64,000 bases of DNA from Raphanus sativus (taxonomy: Eukaryota; Streptophyta; Magnoliopsida; Brassicales; Brassicaceae). Location: positions 39,893,000 to 39,956,999 of the forward strand of contig NC_079515.1 in NCBI RefSeq assembly GCF_000801105.2. Reading direction: 5' to 3'. Below are positions 44,676 through 55,476 of the stretch, piece after piece (positions within the stretch are counted from its first letter, which is position 1; each line of letters begins with the position of its first letter). A program made the translations under genes and the position numbers. The notes beneath the pieces were generated by a model, which was not told the origin of the DNA, ran no database searches, and worked only from the letters and a program-made list of their open reading frames with translations.

Positions 44676-47600
44676 CAGGATTTTTCTGGAATATAAGAGG
44701 GTTCAACCGCTCTACCAAACAAGAAGTAGTGAGGAATTGGATTCAGTCTAAAGGGTTGCATTTTGGAGGTTTGCTGGAAACGCGGGTAAAAGAAAATAAA
44801 GCTCAGAGTATCATGTCGAAGATGTTTGATGGTTGGTCTTTCATAAGTAATTATGATTTCAGTAGGAAGGGAAGGATTTGGGTTATGTGGGATTCACAGG
44901 TCTGTATCACGCCGGTGTTTAAGTCTGATCAGATAATATCGGTGTTAGTTCTGGCTGATGGAGAAACGGAGGAATTCTTTTGTTCTTTTGTCTACGCTGA
45001 AAACACAATGGAAGGGAGAAGAGGGTTATGGGAAGACATTAAATCTCATCAAGATTCACCTTTGTTTAGAAATAAGCAGTGGATCATAATGGGCGATTTT
45101 AATGAGATTCTGGATGGAGAAGAGCACTCAAATTATCAAGACTCAGGGCTAATAAATAATGGTATGAGAGAGTTTGACGCTATTGTTCAGTACTGTAACC
45201 TTACAGATATGGGAAGTCAGGGTCCAAGATACACTTGGTGTAATCAAAGAGAAGAAGGATTAATCTGCAAAAAGCTAGATCGGTTTCTGGTGAATGAAAG
45301 CTGGATGAATAATCGAACACAAGCTTATGGGGTGTTTGAAGCAGGAGGTTGCTCCGATCATTTGCGTGGTAGATTTCATCTCAAGGCAGAAGCAATAGGG
45401 AAAAGGAAGCCTTTTAAGTTTACAAATGTGGTAGCAGAGATGCCGGAGTTCTTAAGACTGATGGAGGATCACTGGAAGGAGAATCAACCTTTGTTCCAAT
45501 CTACTACAGCTCTATTCAGATTTTCGAAGTACCTAAAGAACCTGAAGCCGCAGTTACGAAATCTGAGTAAGCAAAAGCTGGGTCTGTTATCTAAGAGAGT
45601 TAAGGAAGCATATAAAGATCTTTGTGAGAAGCAGGAGAGGTTGCTCAATGATCCAAATCAGGTAAACATTAAGGAGGAGCTGTGTGCTGCTGAGCGTTGG
45701 AACAGAATATCAGGAATTGAAGAAAATGTTCTTAAGCAACGTTCTAAAATGCACTGGTTGAATCTTGGGGATAAAAACAATAAGGTCTTTCACAATGCAG
45801 CAAAGATAAGGGAGATGAAGAATATGATCAGAGAGATAAAATGTAACACTGGAGTTATTGTTACTTCTCAAGAGGATATTAAGAAGGAAGCAGAGAGGTT
45901 CTTCAGCGACTTCCTCTCGTTTGAACCAGAAGGTATAAAGGAGGCATCAGTTGATGAGTTGCAGGATATTCTAAGCTTCAGATGTAATCAGATGGAAAGG
46001 GATCAATTGATCAAGCCAATCACTGAGGTAGAGATAAAAGATGTGTTGTTTCGGATGCCGAGTAATAAAGCGCCTGGTCCAGACGGATACACTACTGAAT
46101 TCTTTAAAGCTTCATGGTCCATTATTGGGAAAGACTTCACTACAGCAGTTCAGTCTTTCTTTGTCAAAGGGTTTCTACCGAAGGGTTTAAATTCAACAAT
46201 TCTGGCTCTAATCCCTAAGAAGGAGGTAGCTGTTGAGATGAGGGACTATAGGCCAATCTCCTGCTGCAATGTGCTATATAAGGTGATTTCTAAAATCATT
46301 GCAAATCGGTTAAAAGGTACGCTTCCCCGGTGTATCTCTCATAACCAATCAGCTTTTGTGAAGGATCGATTACTTGTAGAAAACCTCTTGCTTGCAACTG
46401 AGATAGTAAAGGATTATCATAGGGATGATGTATCTCCTAGATGTGCCATGATGATAGATATTGCAAAAGCTTTTGATTCTGTAAACTGGCAGTTCCTTCT
46501 TAACACGTTGAGAGCTATGAATATTCCGCATCAATTTGTTCGGTGGATTGAACTCTGCGTCTGCACTCCATCTTTTTCTGTCCAAGTAAATGGTGAGCTG
46601 GCAGGATTTTTTCAGAGCAAGAGAGGTCTGAGACAGGGATGTGCTCTCTCGCCTTACCTATTTGTCATTTGTATGAACGTTTTGTCGCATATGATAGATA
46701 AAGCTGCTACTGGAAACTGCATTGGATACCATCCGAGATGTAAGAACATCCTTTTGACCCACTTGTGCTTTGCTGATGATTTATTGGTTTTTACGGATGG
46801 CTCAAAAAGATCGATAGAAGGTGTTCTCAAAGTTTTTCAGGAGTTTGAAGCTATTTCGGGTCTTAAGATTAGTCTTGAGAAGTCAACTTTGTATACAGCT
46901 GGAATCTCTGGAAACCAAGAACAAGACATAAGCACGAGCTTCCCATTTGAATCTGGAAAACTACCAGTAAGATATTTGGGGCTGCCTCTCCTCACTAGAA
47001 GAATGACAGTAAATGATTACATGCCTCTGGTTGAAAAGGTAAGGAAGAGAATGAAATCTTGGACTGGTCGTTTTTTATCTCATGGGGGAAGACTACAGCT
47101 CATTAGCTCAGTCATTACCAGCCTTGCTAACTTCTGGCTACAAGCTTTCAGACTTCCGAGTAGCTGTCTCAAGGAAATAGAAAGCTTGTGTTCTGCTTTT
47201 TTATGGTCGGGCCCAGATTTGAAAACAAGTAAAGCAAAAGTGAGCTGGAAGGATCTCTGTCTACCTAAGCAAGAAGGAGGTTTGGGTATTAGGCCACTGA
47301 AAGAGGTGAATAAGGTTATGTGTCTGAAACTCATCTGGCGTTTGTCTTCGAACAGAACATCTTTATGGGTTAATTGGATTCATTGCTATTTGATAAGGAA
47401 AGGTTGCTTCTGGTCCATTAAGAGTAACTCTGTTGCTGGATCCTGGATGTGGAAGAAACTTCTGAAAATGAGAGACTTGGCTAAATCTTTTCACAAGATG
47501 GATATAAACAATGGTGGGAGTACATCTTTCTGGTATGATGACTGGTCAACTTTGGGACGTTTGAGTGAGCTCTTAAGAGATGGTGGTAGTATTGCGTTGG

Positions 47601-48334
47601 GTATAAAAGAGAATGAAACGATGGAGGAAGTTTTTACTCGTCATAGAAGAAGAAGGCACAGAGTGCATTTTCTAAATGAAATAGAGGATGAGATTGAGAA
47701 GGTTAAAAGGAGAAGCAATCAGGAGGAAGATGTTCCCCTTTGGAGACAACCTGATAATAAATATTCTACACTCTTTTCCACTAAAAAGACTTGGATGTGC
47801 ATTCGACAAGCTCAACCAGAGTGCAGTTGGAGTAAGGGTATTTGGTTCTCTCAATCCACACCTAAATATTCCTTTATGGTTTGGGTTGCTATCAAAAACA
47901 GATTGCAGACCATGGATAGGATTTTATCTTGGAGTAGTACAGCGAATAGCATTTGTGTGTTGTGCCAGGAAGAGGAGGAAACATGCCAGCATTTGTTCTT
48001 TAGCTGTAAATACTCAAGCAAGATATGGAGAGAAATGGTTGGAGGCATTCTAAGGGAGAGGTTTACTGATCACTGGACTGAGATTCTTGAGGTAATATCT
48101 CATGCAGGAAGAGACCGAACAGAAGTGTTTATCATTCGATATGCATTTCAAACGTTAGCACACAGTATTTGGAGAGAACGAAATGCTCGAAAGCATGGGG
48201 AGAAGCCTATTGATGAGAAGACATTTTCAAAGTTGGTAGACAAGATGATCCGTCTAAAGCTCCTACTTGTAAAGGGTACAGGCAAGAAATATTTGGAAGA
48301 TGCTTTGATAAAATGGATGGCTACAAGGCTATGA
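44672..48334 (+). CDS. LINE ORF2: apurinic-type endonuclease, reverse transcriptase and zf-RVT
   Basis: 1220 residues without a stop. The N-terminal APE endonuclease has Asn7 (FWNIRG), Glu36 (LLETR), Asp142 and Asn144 (MGDFNE) and Asp229-His230 (GCSDH), all metal or catalytic residues. The reverse transcriptase runs from SNKAPGPDGYTTEFFKASW (~residue 464) through RDYRPISCCNVLYK and IDIAKAFDSVNW to the catalytic FADD at residues 700-703. The C-terminus has the zf-RVT module with CVLCQEEEETCQHLFFSC (~residue 1096). Together these carry out target-primed reverse transcription. No frameshift or premature stop, so the protein may be functional. The stop-start overlap with ORF1 implies reinitiation or termination-coupled translation. 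Confidence 0.94.
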   Translation: MTGFFWNIRGFNRSTKQEVVRNWIQSKGLHFGGLLETRVKENKAQSIMSKMFDGWSFISNYDFSRKGRIWVMWDSQVCITPVFKSDQIISVLVLADGETEEFFCSFVYAENTMEGRRGLWEDIKSHQDSPLFRNKQWIIMGDFNEILDGEEHSNYQDSGLINNGMREFDAIVQYCNLTDMGSQGPRYTWCNQREEGLICKKLDRFLVNESWMNNRTQAYGVFEAGGCSDHLRGRFHLKAEAIGKRKPFKFTNVVAEMPEFLRLMEDHWKENQPLFQSTTALFRFSKYLKNLKPQLRNLSKQKLGLLSKRVKEAYKDLCEKQERLLNDPNQVNIKEELCAAERWNRISGIEENVLKQRSKMHWLNLGDKNNKVFHNAAKIREMKNMIREIKCNTGVIVTSQEDIKKEAERFFSDFLSFEPEGIKEASVDELQDILSFRCNQMERDQLIKPITEVEIKDVLFRMPSNKAPGPDGYTTEFFKASWSIIGKDFTTAVQSFFVKGFLPKGLNSTILALIPKKEVAVEMRDYRPISCCNVLYKVISKIIANRLKGTLPRCISHNQSAFVKDRLLVENLLLATEIVKDYHRDDVSPRCAMMIDIAKAFDSVNWQFLLNTLRAMNIPHQFVRWIELCVCTPSFSVQVNGELAGFFQSKRGLRQGCALSPYLFVICMNVLSHMIDKAATGNCIGYHPRCKNILLTHLCFADDLLVFTDGSKRSIEGVLKVFQEFEAISGLKISLEKSTLYTAGISGNQEQDISTSFPFESGKLPVRYLGLPLLTRRMTVNDYMPLVEKVRKRMKSWTGRFLSHGGRLQLISSVITSLANFWLQAFRLPSSCLKEIESLCSAFLWSGPDLKTSKAKVSWKDLCLPKQEGGLGIRPLKEVNKVMCLKLIWRLSSNRTSLWVNWIHCYLIRKGCFWSIKSNSVAGSWMWKKLLKMRDLAKSFHKMDINNGGSTSFWYDDWSTLGRLSELLRDGGSIALGIKENETMEEVFTRHRRRRHRVHFLNEIEDEIEKVKRRSNQEEDVPLWRQPDNKYSTLFSTKKTWMCIRQAQPECSWSKGIWFSQSTPKYSFMVWVAIKNRLQTMDRILSWSSTANSICVLCQEEEETCQHLFFSCKYSSKIWREMVGGILRERFTDHWTEILEVISHAGRDRTEVFIIRYAFQTLAHSIWRERNARKHGEKPIDEKTFSKLVDKMIRLKLLLVKGTGKKYLEDALIKWMATRL

Positions 48335-48724
48335 ACCGGTGGGATATCTTGAAGAGATTTTTTGGAAGTGATTTTGCAATAACAGTGTGCAGGGGAAGTA
48401 ATTATTTGTTTTATCTCTGTCCCCTAGCTATGAGTTTTCTTACTCTTTTTCCCCCATTAGAGTTTTGTCCCAATAGGGTTTTCTCTAATGAGGGTTTTAA
48501 TGAGGAGAACCTCATAGCATTTCCAAATTGACTTGTTTCACATGGTCAGTTTGAGGGGGGTTTGGAGAGTGAAGTGGGTGTTGAAAGGGATTAGCTTCTT
48601 GAGTAGAGCTTGTTTTAGATTTAAAGTCTTTTTGGGGTTTGCTTTGTTTTTTTTCAAACTTGCTGCACTAGTTGTAAAAAAGGTTTTGATTGAATAAATT
48701 TTACATTCATTCAAAAAAAAAAAA

Positions 48725-48741
48725 AAAAATAAACTAACACT
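48725..48741 (+). repeat. Target-site duplication of the LINE (3' copy)
   Basis: AAAAATAAACTAACACT, identical to 43018-43034. Confidence 0.9.
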
Positions 48742-48864
48742 TAATAACAATTAATACCAAAACACATTAAATAAAGTTGAGAAAAAATTTTAATTATTAA
48801 AAGGAGAATGCCACATGGCATTTTTCCCCCAAAGAGAAAAAAAACTCAAATTTATTAGTTAAGA
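48742..48864 (-). mobile_element. Reverse-oriented Helitron (copy 2), 5' end
   Basis: On the minus strand it begins TCTTAACTAATAAATTTGAG directly after an A and continues with AAAAATGCCATGTGGCATT, as does copy 1 at ~16155-16174. It is the 5' end of the Helitron whose other part is 41730-43034; the LINE split it. The end at 48864 lies 217 bp before the next start codon. Confidence 0.75.
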
Positions 48865-49081
48865 TGTGTGAACATAACCGAATAACCAGACCATGAAAGT
48901 TCCAAAAATCAAAATATAAATGGAAGCCCAACTTCGGCCCATTACCCCAAACCTTCTGAAATATCCAGAAGTATAGATCGGGCTGTCTTGTAGTTTTGTC
49001 TGATTGGCGAGATAAAGTCTTGTTCCCCTTCCTCTCTCTCTCCAGCCGTAAGAGAGAAGGAAAAGGCTCAAGGGGAGAGCC

Positions 49082-52000
49082 ATGTCGCATACGGTGTTTC
49101 AGAGCGCCGTCGTCGTCGCTCCAAGACCCTCTTTACCAATCCCTCGCTCAATCTCATTTCTACCTTGTAAGCCCCGCCGCGTCAGCTTCGTCAGAGCTTC
49201 ATCATCATCATCCTCCTCTTCCCTCATCGATTCCGTTGGAGATTCAGTCTCAGGTCTCGAACGATGCTTACAGCTTCCCTTTAGCGGTGACTCAGCCCCA
49301 TCATCATCTTACTCTACTATCTCAGCTTCTTCTGCAAGTGCTCAGATGTGTCCAGTGATGAAAGGTGGCAAGTTCGGGTCCGTAGGAGCTGTTACCTTGG
49401 AAAAAGGGAAACTTGATATGACCCAGAAGAAAGTCGAGTCTACCCCTGAGGTCTCTCTCTCTTTCTTCTCATTGGTTCATCAAGTTGTGGTTGTTGAGTG
49501 TTGTTCAGTCTTCTTATAGTTTCAGAATAAAGTTTGATTCTTTCGATCATCTACTGGGTGTGTGGAACTATCTGTAGCACTCGCAGAGGGGACTTTGAAT
49601 TGTTACAAGATGAAATGAAATGGATTAGTATTTGTAGAAGATATTTAAAAGAATAATAGTTTCTAATTTTCATGACAGATCGCAACAGGAGGAGGAGGTG
49701 GAGACATTGGGAAGAAAATCAATTTCGGTGGTGGAGACGGAGGGGATGACGATGGTGATGATGATGATTACTTTGACGAGTTTGATGACGACGATGATGG
49801 AGATGAAGGTGGACTTTTTAGACGCAGGATGTTCCTCGCTGAGGTTAAACAACACATCCTTTTTTTAGTATTTCTCATGTTTATGTTATCAATCACACGG
49901 TAATGACATTTATGTTTTTCTTTTTATTTTACAGATGTTTGATAGGAAGTTTGTTGATGCTGTGTTGAACGAGTGGCAAAAGACAATGTTGGATTTGCCT
50001 GCTGGTCTCCGTCAAGCATATGAAATGGTTTTTGATAAATCCTTGGGAAAGCTTTTCGTTTTGATTGTTTTTTTTTCTTCTGGGATATGCTAACTGAAAC
50101 TTGTATGTATGTTATGCAGGGTTTGGTCAGCTCAGCACAAATGGTTAAGTTCCTTGCCATTAATGCTCGTCCTACAACAACTAGATTGATCTCCCGTGCT
50201 CTTCCTCAGGGGTTGTCTAGGGCCTTCGTTGGCAGGTAACTTTCTTGGTATCCATATGTCAGTCTTTGCACATCTTCACTGTCTTCTAGAATTGTATCAG
50301 GTTTTATGTTATTAGCGTCACTTATTTGGAAATATGCATGACTTTTCTTCAGTGTTCTAAAATCGATTCTGTTTTTATGTTAAAATCGATTTGATTTTTT
50401 TCTAATTCGATATAAATTGATTTAAATCAAGTAATAATGTTGGTATATTCCATAAGTTTGTCTCATTTCATTTTTTTTTTTTGTATATCCAGTTTTTATA
50501 ATTTCATTAAAGTAATTTGTAGTTATATCTGAAATTAAAAATTACAATCTAATGTAAAATCTATAACAATAAAGTAGACAAATCTGCCTTCTCCTGCATC
50601 CACCTCAGCAAAAGAGAATGGGGCGTTTTTGGACACGTGTCCTAAGCAGAAAAAGTTGAAATCTTTGTTTTTGTCCTTTTGGTAGATGGGCTTTCTATTT
50701 CGTTTTTGTTCCTTTGGTACGGGCCTGTATGACTCTAAAACAAAATCGAAAACGTAATACTGCTCTTCGACTTACCCTTCTTCGCACTTTATATATCGAT
50801 ACAAAGAACCACAGAATATGAACAGCTCAATCTTGTGCGTTTTTTTTTCATTGAGCAATTCTTGAATACACACGAACCTAGAAGTCTCTTTCTTTTTTCA
50901 GGGGCGTCCATGACGAATGAAGCTACAGGAGGCCCTTTGCCTCCGTAATCTGTCTACGTCTCCTTCATCATCACTGTAGCTTTCTTCGGCGAACTGGTAA
51001 GAGATCGAAACCTTTTTTTTACATATTCTTAAAGTTTTTATAGGTCCAGATTTGTTTTGTGATTCGAACACAACTATTCTCTCTTTATAGTAGAGAGCTA
51101 GAGACAAGAATTGATTGTTCTAGAGTTTTGGAGTCTCCACTTCCATGAGTCAGTGAAGACCTGGCTGATAGATAAAGTAAGTAGAGGATTCTCAGAATTT
51201 CACCAGTCAAATTCATGGTGGGGACATCCTACCAGCAAAATTCGAACATAGACCTTCGAGTTATTCCTGCTTCTTATCTTTTTAGAGTTATTCGTGTTGC
51301 AGAACCGTGAAGATCTCCAATAGGAACCCGAGCATAGGAAGTCGTTGAAGTTGGACATGAGGCAAAATGACCAAAAGAAGTGTAGCAGTGGGTCACAATA
51401 AGTATAAGCAGAAGGATGAGACAATAAAGGCAGTAAGGACGGGGAGGGATCACAATCGAAGAACCATCAAAAAAAAAAAAGAGGAAGGGCAAACAAAACG
51501 GCCACCGTGGTTGAGAAACACAAAGTGTATGAGAATGTTAGCTAGAAGAGTTCCAATTTAATAAATACAGTTTAGTGTATACCTGCAGTTAAAATCTTTT
51601 ATTGGAAGTATGCTCCACCTATGTTAATTGATTTGTGTTCTTCCATGTTTTCCAGTGAAGCTGTGATATGGGGGTATTCATGATCACAATACAGAAGGTA
51701 AATTCTTTGTAACTTTTGGAAGCTGTGGGGTTATCACAATCGTGTACTGCAATTTGTTACCTGACCACTGCAGGATTGGATTCATCGCCTTCCAAGTATT
51801 TTTCATCATTTTCTCCAAATAGTTTCCATATCAGTTGTTGTATGTCTTCAATCCTGTTATGAGATTTTTGACTCTATATTATTACAGATTCTTTAGATGA
51901 AATAAAGATCAAAACCTCCCCAAGGTGGATAGCTTCAGAAGCCTACCTAGCAATGATGACTTAGAGGGAGATTACCAAGATGTAAGGTTCTTGGTTTAGA

Positions 52001-55000
52001 GAGTTAAAATTGTTCAATTCTACTGAGAAAGATATTTCTATTGAGAAAGATGTATTTATCGTTCCTGTGTTTGCATTTTCTTTTTGTAGGACATGAACTT
52101 AAATGTTAACACAACTAATAATGTTAGTCTAGGAGGTTTAAATGATTCCATCAGCGAATCAGATTGGATGGATGGTTCACATCCCTGCTCAACTCAGTGA
52201 ATTAACTCAGTTCCTGCAACAAAGAAAAGCCACCGCGATCAAACATAGACTGGTGTAACTTGGACTCTACTTCTGAATATGTTCCACTTCAAGCAGAAAG
52301 CTAGAGCTGGATATGATGTACAGTCCAAATGCAATTATATGAGGATTCAAAACTTATGAAAGTTTTCTCATTCGTGATCTTAAACGAATGACAAATATGA
52401 GCTTCACGCGAAACATCGAGTAGAACCGTGGCGATGATCAAGGGTTACGACACCACCAATAAATCAGGTCGACATCATGAAGGTCAGACCAAAAGCCATC
52501 CCAAGAATGGTGATGTTATCAGACAAGTTGGGAACTCAAAACTCCTTGGGCAAAATCAAACTCAACTTACGTTACACTTTACTATTTAAAGTGATGACTC
52601 GAGTAAGACGGCATCTATGGTTATAAGGTATGCACAAGCGGATGCTCTGTTTGTATGGAACGGTCGTAGCAAAATGCCTGATTGTAACTGAAAAAAACAA
52701 ACGCACAAGACGACAAGTTGGTGGCGAGTGAGAATAAAAGTATATACATACCCAATATATAAAGTCCCAACTGTGCACCTGTGACAGAAACCAGATTCTT
52801 TTCAGCACATTCCGTTCATGCGCTCATCAATACAAATGTCGCGAATATTTTTATAGTCTCACAAACAATGAAATGTCTGTTGGACAAACTGCCACGAGTA
52901 GTCATAGTGAAAAAAGACGAAAAAAATATTGAGACAACATAATCAACTTCTCGATATCATTATCTACATGACCATACTTGCATAAACATTATAGAGTACT
53001 TAAAGTTTTACTGAGACCAAAAGTTCGAAAAATAACCATCATGAACAACTTAAGGATGGAGAATAAATGGATCTGTAAAACAAAATTAAACACAACACGA
53101 CCTATATCATGAAGGACCCATATCATGAAGGGACCCATATCATGAAATAGGAATTAAAGATTTTTTTTTAAACGTAAAATTTAATGTCAACAACTTTATA
53201 AAAATAGATAATGCTAACCAACATGTCAAACAACCGCACGAAACACTCAGAAAAAGGAAAGAATTGAATAAATTACATAAATTATTCAACAAAAGACCCA
53301 TAAACATACGAAAAAGTAGGTTACAATTTCTTTTCACTAAAGCAAAAATCACAACCCAGTACCACCGAAAATGCGTTGTAATGACTCGGTTTTCTTAACC
53401 GAAATTAACACCCAATTTTACATGTATATTATTTTCGGTAAGTAGCACGCCGGTTTCTAGAGAAGATGAGACGGTGTTACATCTATATTAAAGACCCAAT
53501 TTTATGCATCGAAAACCTACCCAAAACTATATATTGAGAAATTTCACAAATATCACGATTTTCACAGACAAGCAGGTGTAATATCATAAAATCAACATTG
53601 ATACCAACAAAAACTGCACAAGACAACATGGTGTACAAGAATATCAATTTTAAAAATAAGAAAAGAAAACAAAGAGAGTACATATTAAATCAAATTGAAA
53701 TAAGCAAATCAGAATAATAATTACCTCACAGAAAATTAAATATTATCACAACGAGATAGATAGTATTGATGTACAAACAAAAAAAATAAAAAGAGACATG
53801 TCTCACTTCAACTATTGTGTAAAGGGAAATTGTAAGTCGCATACAAGGATGGTGATGTTTTTTTATTTAAAAAGCAACACCAAAACTAGATGCTAATAGT
53901 TAAAATAGTATCATGTCAACAATTTGTTTAAAAAATATTTTTAAAATTATAAGAAATATAAATATTTAAATTTAAATTTACTTCATGTTTAAATTTCAAC
54001 TGATTTTTATAAACAATTTCAACTGGATTTACTTTGTTATGAATATCAATTTTTTATTCTATTTTTTGAATCGATCAATTACAACCACCTATGCTATTCC
54101 ATATTTAACTTAGACAATTTCAAAACAAATCAATACATTAGATCACTAACCATGGATCAGAGAAAATATTATTCTCTTTCAATATATATTAAATTTTAAA
54201 TTTTTGAACATATTTTTTTACTAAGTTTATAAAATAAATTGTAAATTCATTTAATAATAAAATATACGAATCCGGCGCGTAGCGCCGGAAAACCACTAGT
54301 AAGAATATATAATAAATAATTGGTTGTCAGACTAATGCATTCTTGACTATGTGACTTTGTTGTGTAGGATGTTAGCGGATCCTTCATTTCTCTACAGACT
54401 TGTTTTAGAGCAAGCTGCCACGGTTGGATGCTCGGTTTGGTGGGAGGTCAAGACCCGTAAGGATAGGTAGTATCCTCTCCATGAAAGTTTAACTGTCTAG
54501 GTTTTGTAGCTCCTAAGTAATTTTCTCTATTAACTTTGCAGAATAAAAGAGGAATGGGATCTTGCACTTATAAACGTTCTTACCGTATCAGCATGCAACG
54601 CAGCCGCCGTCTGGTTGTTAGCTCCGAGCCGTTCGTACGGAAACACGTTCCGTTTCGACCTGCAGAACACACTGCAGAAGCTACCGAACAACGTATTCGA
54701 AACGAGCTATCCTCTCAGAGAGTTCGACTTGCAGAAGAGAGTCCACTCTCTTTTCTACAAGGCCGCAGAGTTGTCTATCCTTGGAGTCGCCACAGGTGCC
54801 TTCCAGGGTTCCTTGTCTAACTTTCTTGCCGGGAAAAAGAAGAATAGGTAATTGAATCTCTTCTTTTTTTTTGTTGGTGTTTTTGAAACTTAAATTGTAA
54901 TCTTTGTTCTTTCTGAACAGAGTATCTGTGACAGTCCCATCAGTCACCACAAACGCTCTTGGTTACGGCGCGTTTCTTGGATTATACGCTAACTTGAGGT

Positions 55001-55476
55001 ATCAGCTGTTATGTGGGTTTGAGAGAACAATGAGCAGTCACTTTGATGTTATAGGAGTAGCACTCTTCTTTGGGACTGCAGTGAGGTAATATTACTCTCT
55101 TCTCTCTCCACACATAGGGCTCTTAATGAAAGCCTTTGGTTTGTATAATGAACATATGTGGATGGATATGTGGAACAGGATTATGAATGTTCAGTTAGGT
55201 GAAAGATCAAGACAGATATGGTTAGGTGTGGAGGCAGACCCGCTGGCTCAGTCAGATGGTTTTCTGGCAAAAGCATACAACCGACCCTCCTCAGAGGAAG
55301 GAGGTGTAGCAAAGCCATCTTCGAGATGGTTCATCTCAAAGAATGCAATAGTCTCAGGGCTGTTTGGTATGAAGAAGCAACAGGAGGACTCAGGTTCGGA
55401 TTCTCCTCCACCTCCAAAGGCTAGGCGGAAGAGGATTGTAAGGAAGAAGGTGGCTGCTGCTGCATCTGCTTCATAA
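49082..55476 (+). CDS. RETICULATA-related protein, chloroplast (DUF3411 family; RER3/RER4-like)
   Basis: Eight exons, 49082-49450, 49679-49843, 49935-50027, 50120-50235, 54368-54466, 54542-54847, 54921-55085 and 55179-55476, encode 536 residues with all phases consistent. A Ser-rich N-terminus (residues 1-50) looks like a plastid transit peptide. An acidic Gly/Asp run follows (exon 2, ~residues 130-165). The DUF3411 domain starts at FDRKFVDAVLNEWQKTM and continues with LPAGLRQAYEMGLVSSAQM, FLAINARPTTTRLISRALP, LADPSFLYRLVLEQ and several hydrophobic helices (GALGYGAFLGLY-type). The C-terminus is basic. RETICULATA proteins sit in the chloroplast envelope; mutants have reticulate leaves, and amino-acid or nucleotide supply roles are proposed. 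Intron 4 is 4.13 kb because of a Helitron. Confidence 0.93.
50560..54299 (+). mobile_element. Non-autonomous Helitron (copy 3) in an intron
   Basis: Complete element, 3740 bp, inserted between A (50559) and T (54300). The 5' end begins TCTATAACAATAAAGTAGAC. The 3' end has the hairpin CCGGCGC-GTA-GCGCCGG (54272-54288), a 7-base spacer AAAACCA and the terminal CTAG (54296-54299). The last ~350 bp are homologous to copy 1; the 5' part is not. No Rep/helicase frame is present. It contains promoter-like and exon-like segments (see findings). It lies wholly within intron 4 of the RETICULATA-related gene; the flanking intron parts total 392 bp. Confidence 0.92.
54272..54288 (+). other. Helitron 3' terminal hairpin (copy 3)
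   Basis: 7-bp perfect GC stem with GTA loop, identical to the hairpin of copy 1; the terminal CTAG follows at 54296-54299. Confidence 0.92.

Larger units (their letters stand above)
43035..48724 (+). mobile_element. Full-length non-LTR retrotransposon (plant LINE, L1 clade)
   Basis: About 5.7 kb with a short leader (84 bp), two complete reading frames, a 3' UTR ending TTTTACATTCATTC and a poly(A) tail. It is flanked by a target-site duplication of at least 12 bp, TAAACTAACACT. The insertion lies inside a reverse-oriented Helitron, so it is younger than that Helitron. Intact frames with all motifs and a clear duplication suggest recent retrotransposition; activity is not shown. Confidence 0.93.

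Noticed and set aside
46370..46585. Minus-strand open frames inside LINE ORF2
   Set aside because: Shadows of the reverse transcriptase coding sequence.
51367..51561. 64-codon Lys/Arg-rich frame inside Helitron copy 3
   Set aside because: Low-complexity basic protein with no motif; may be part of captured material but cannot be supported as a gene.
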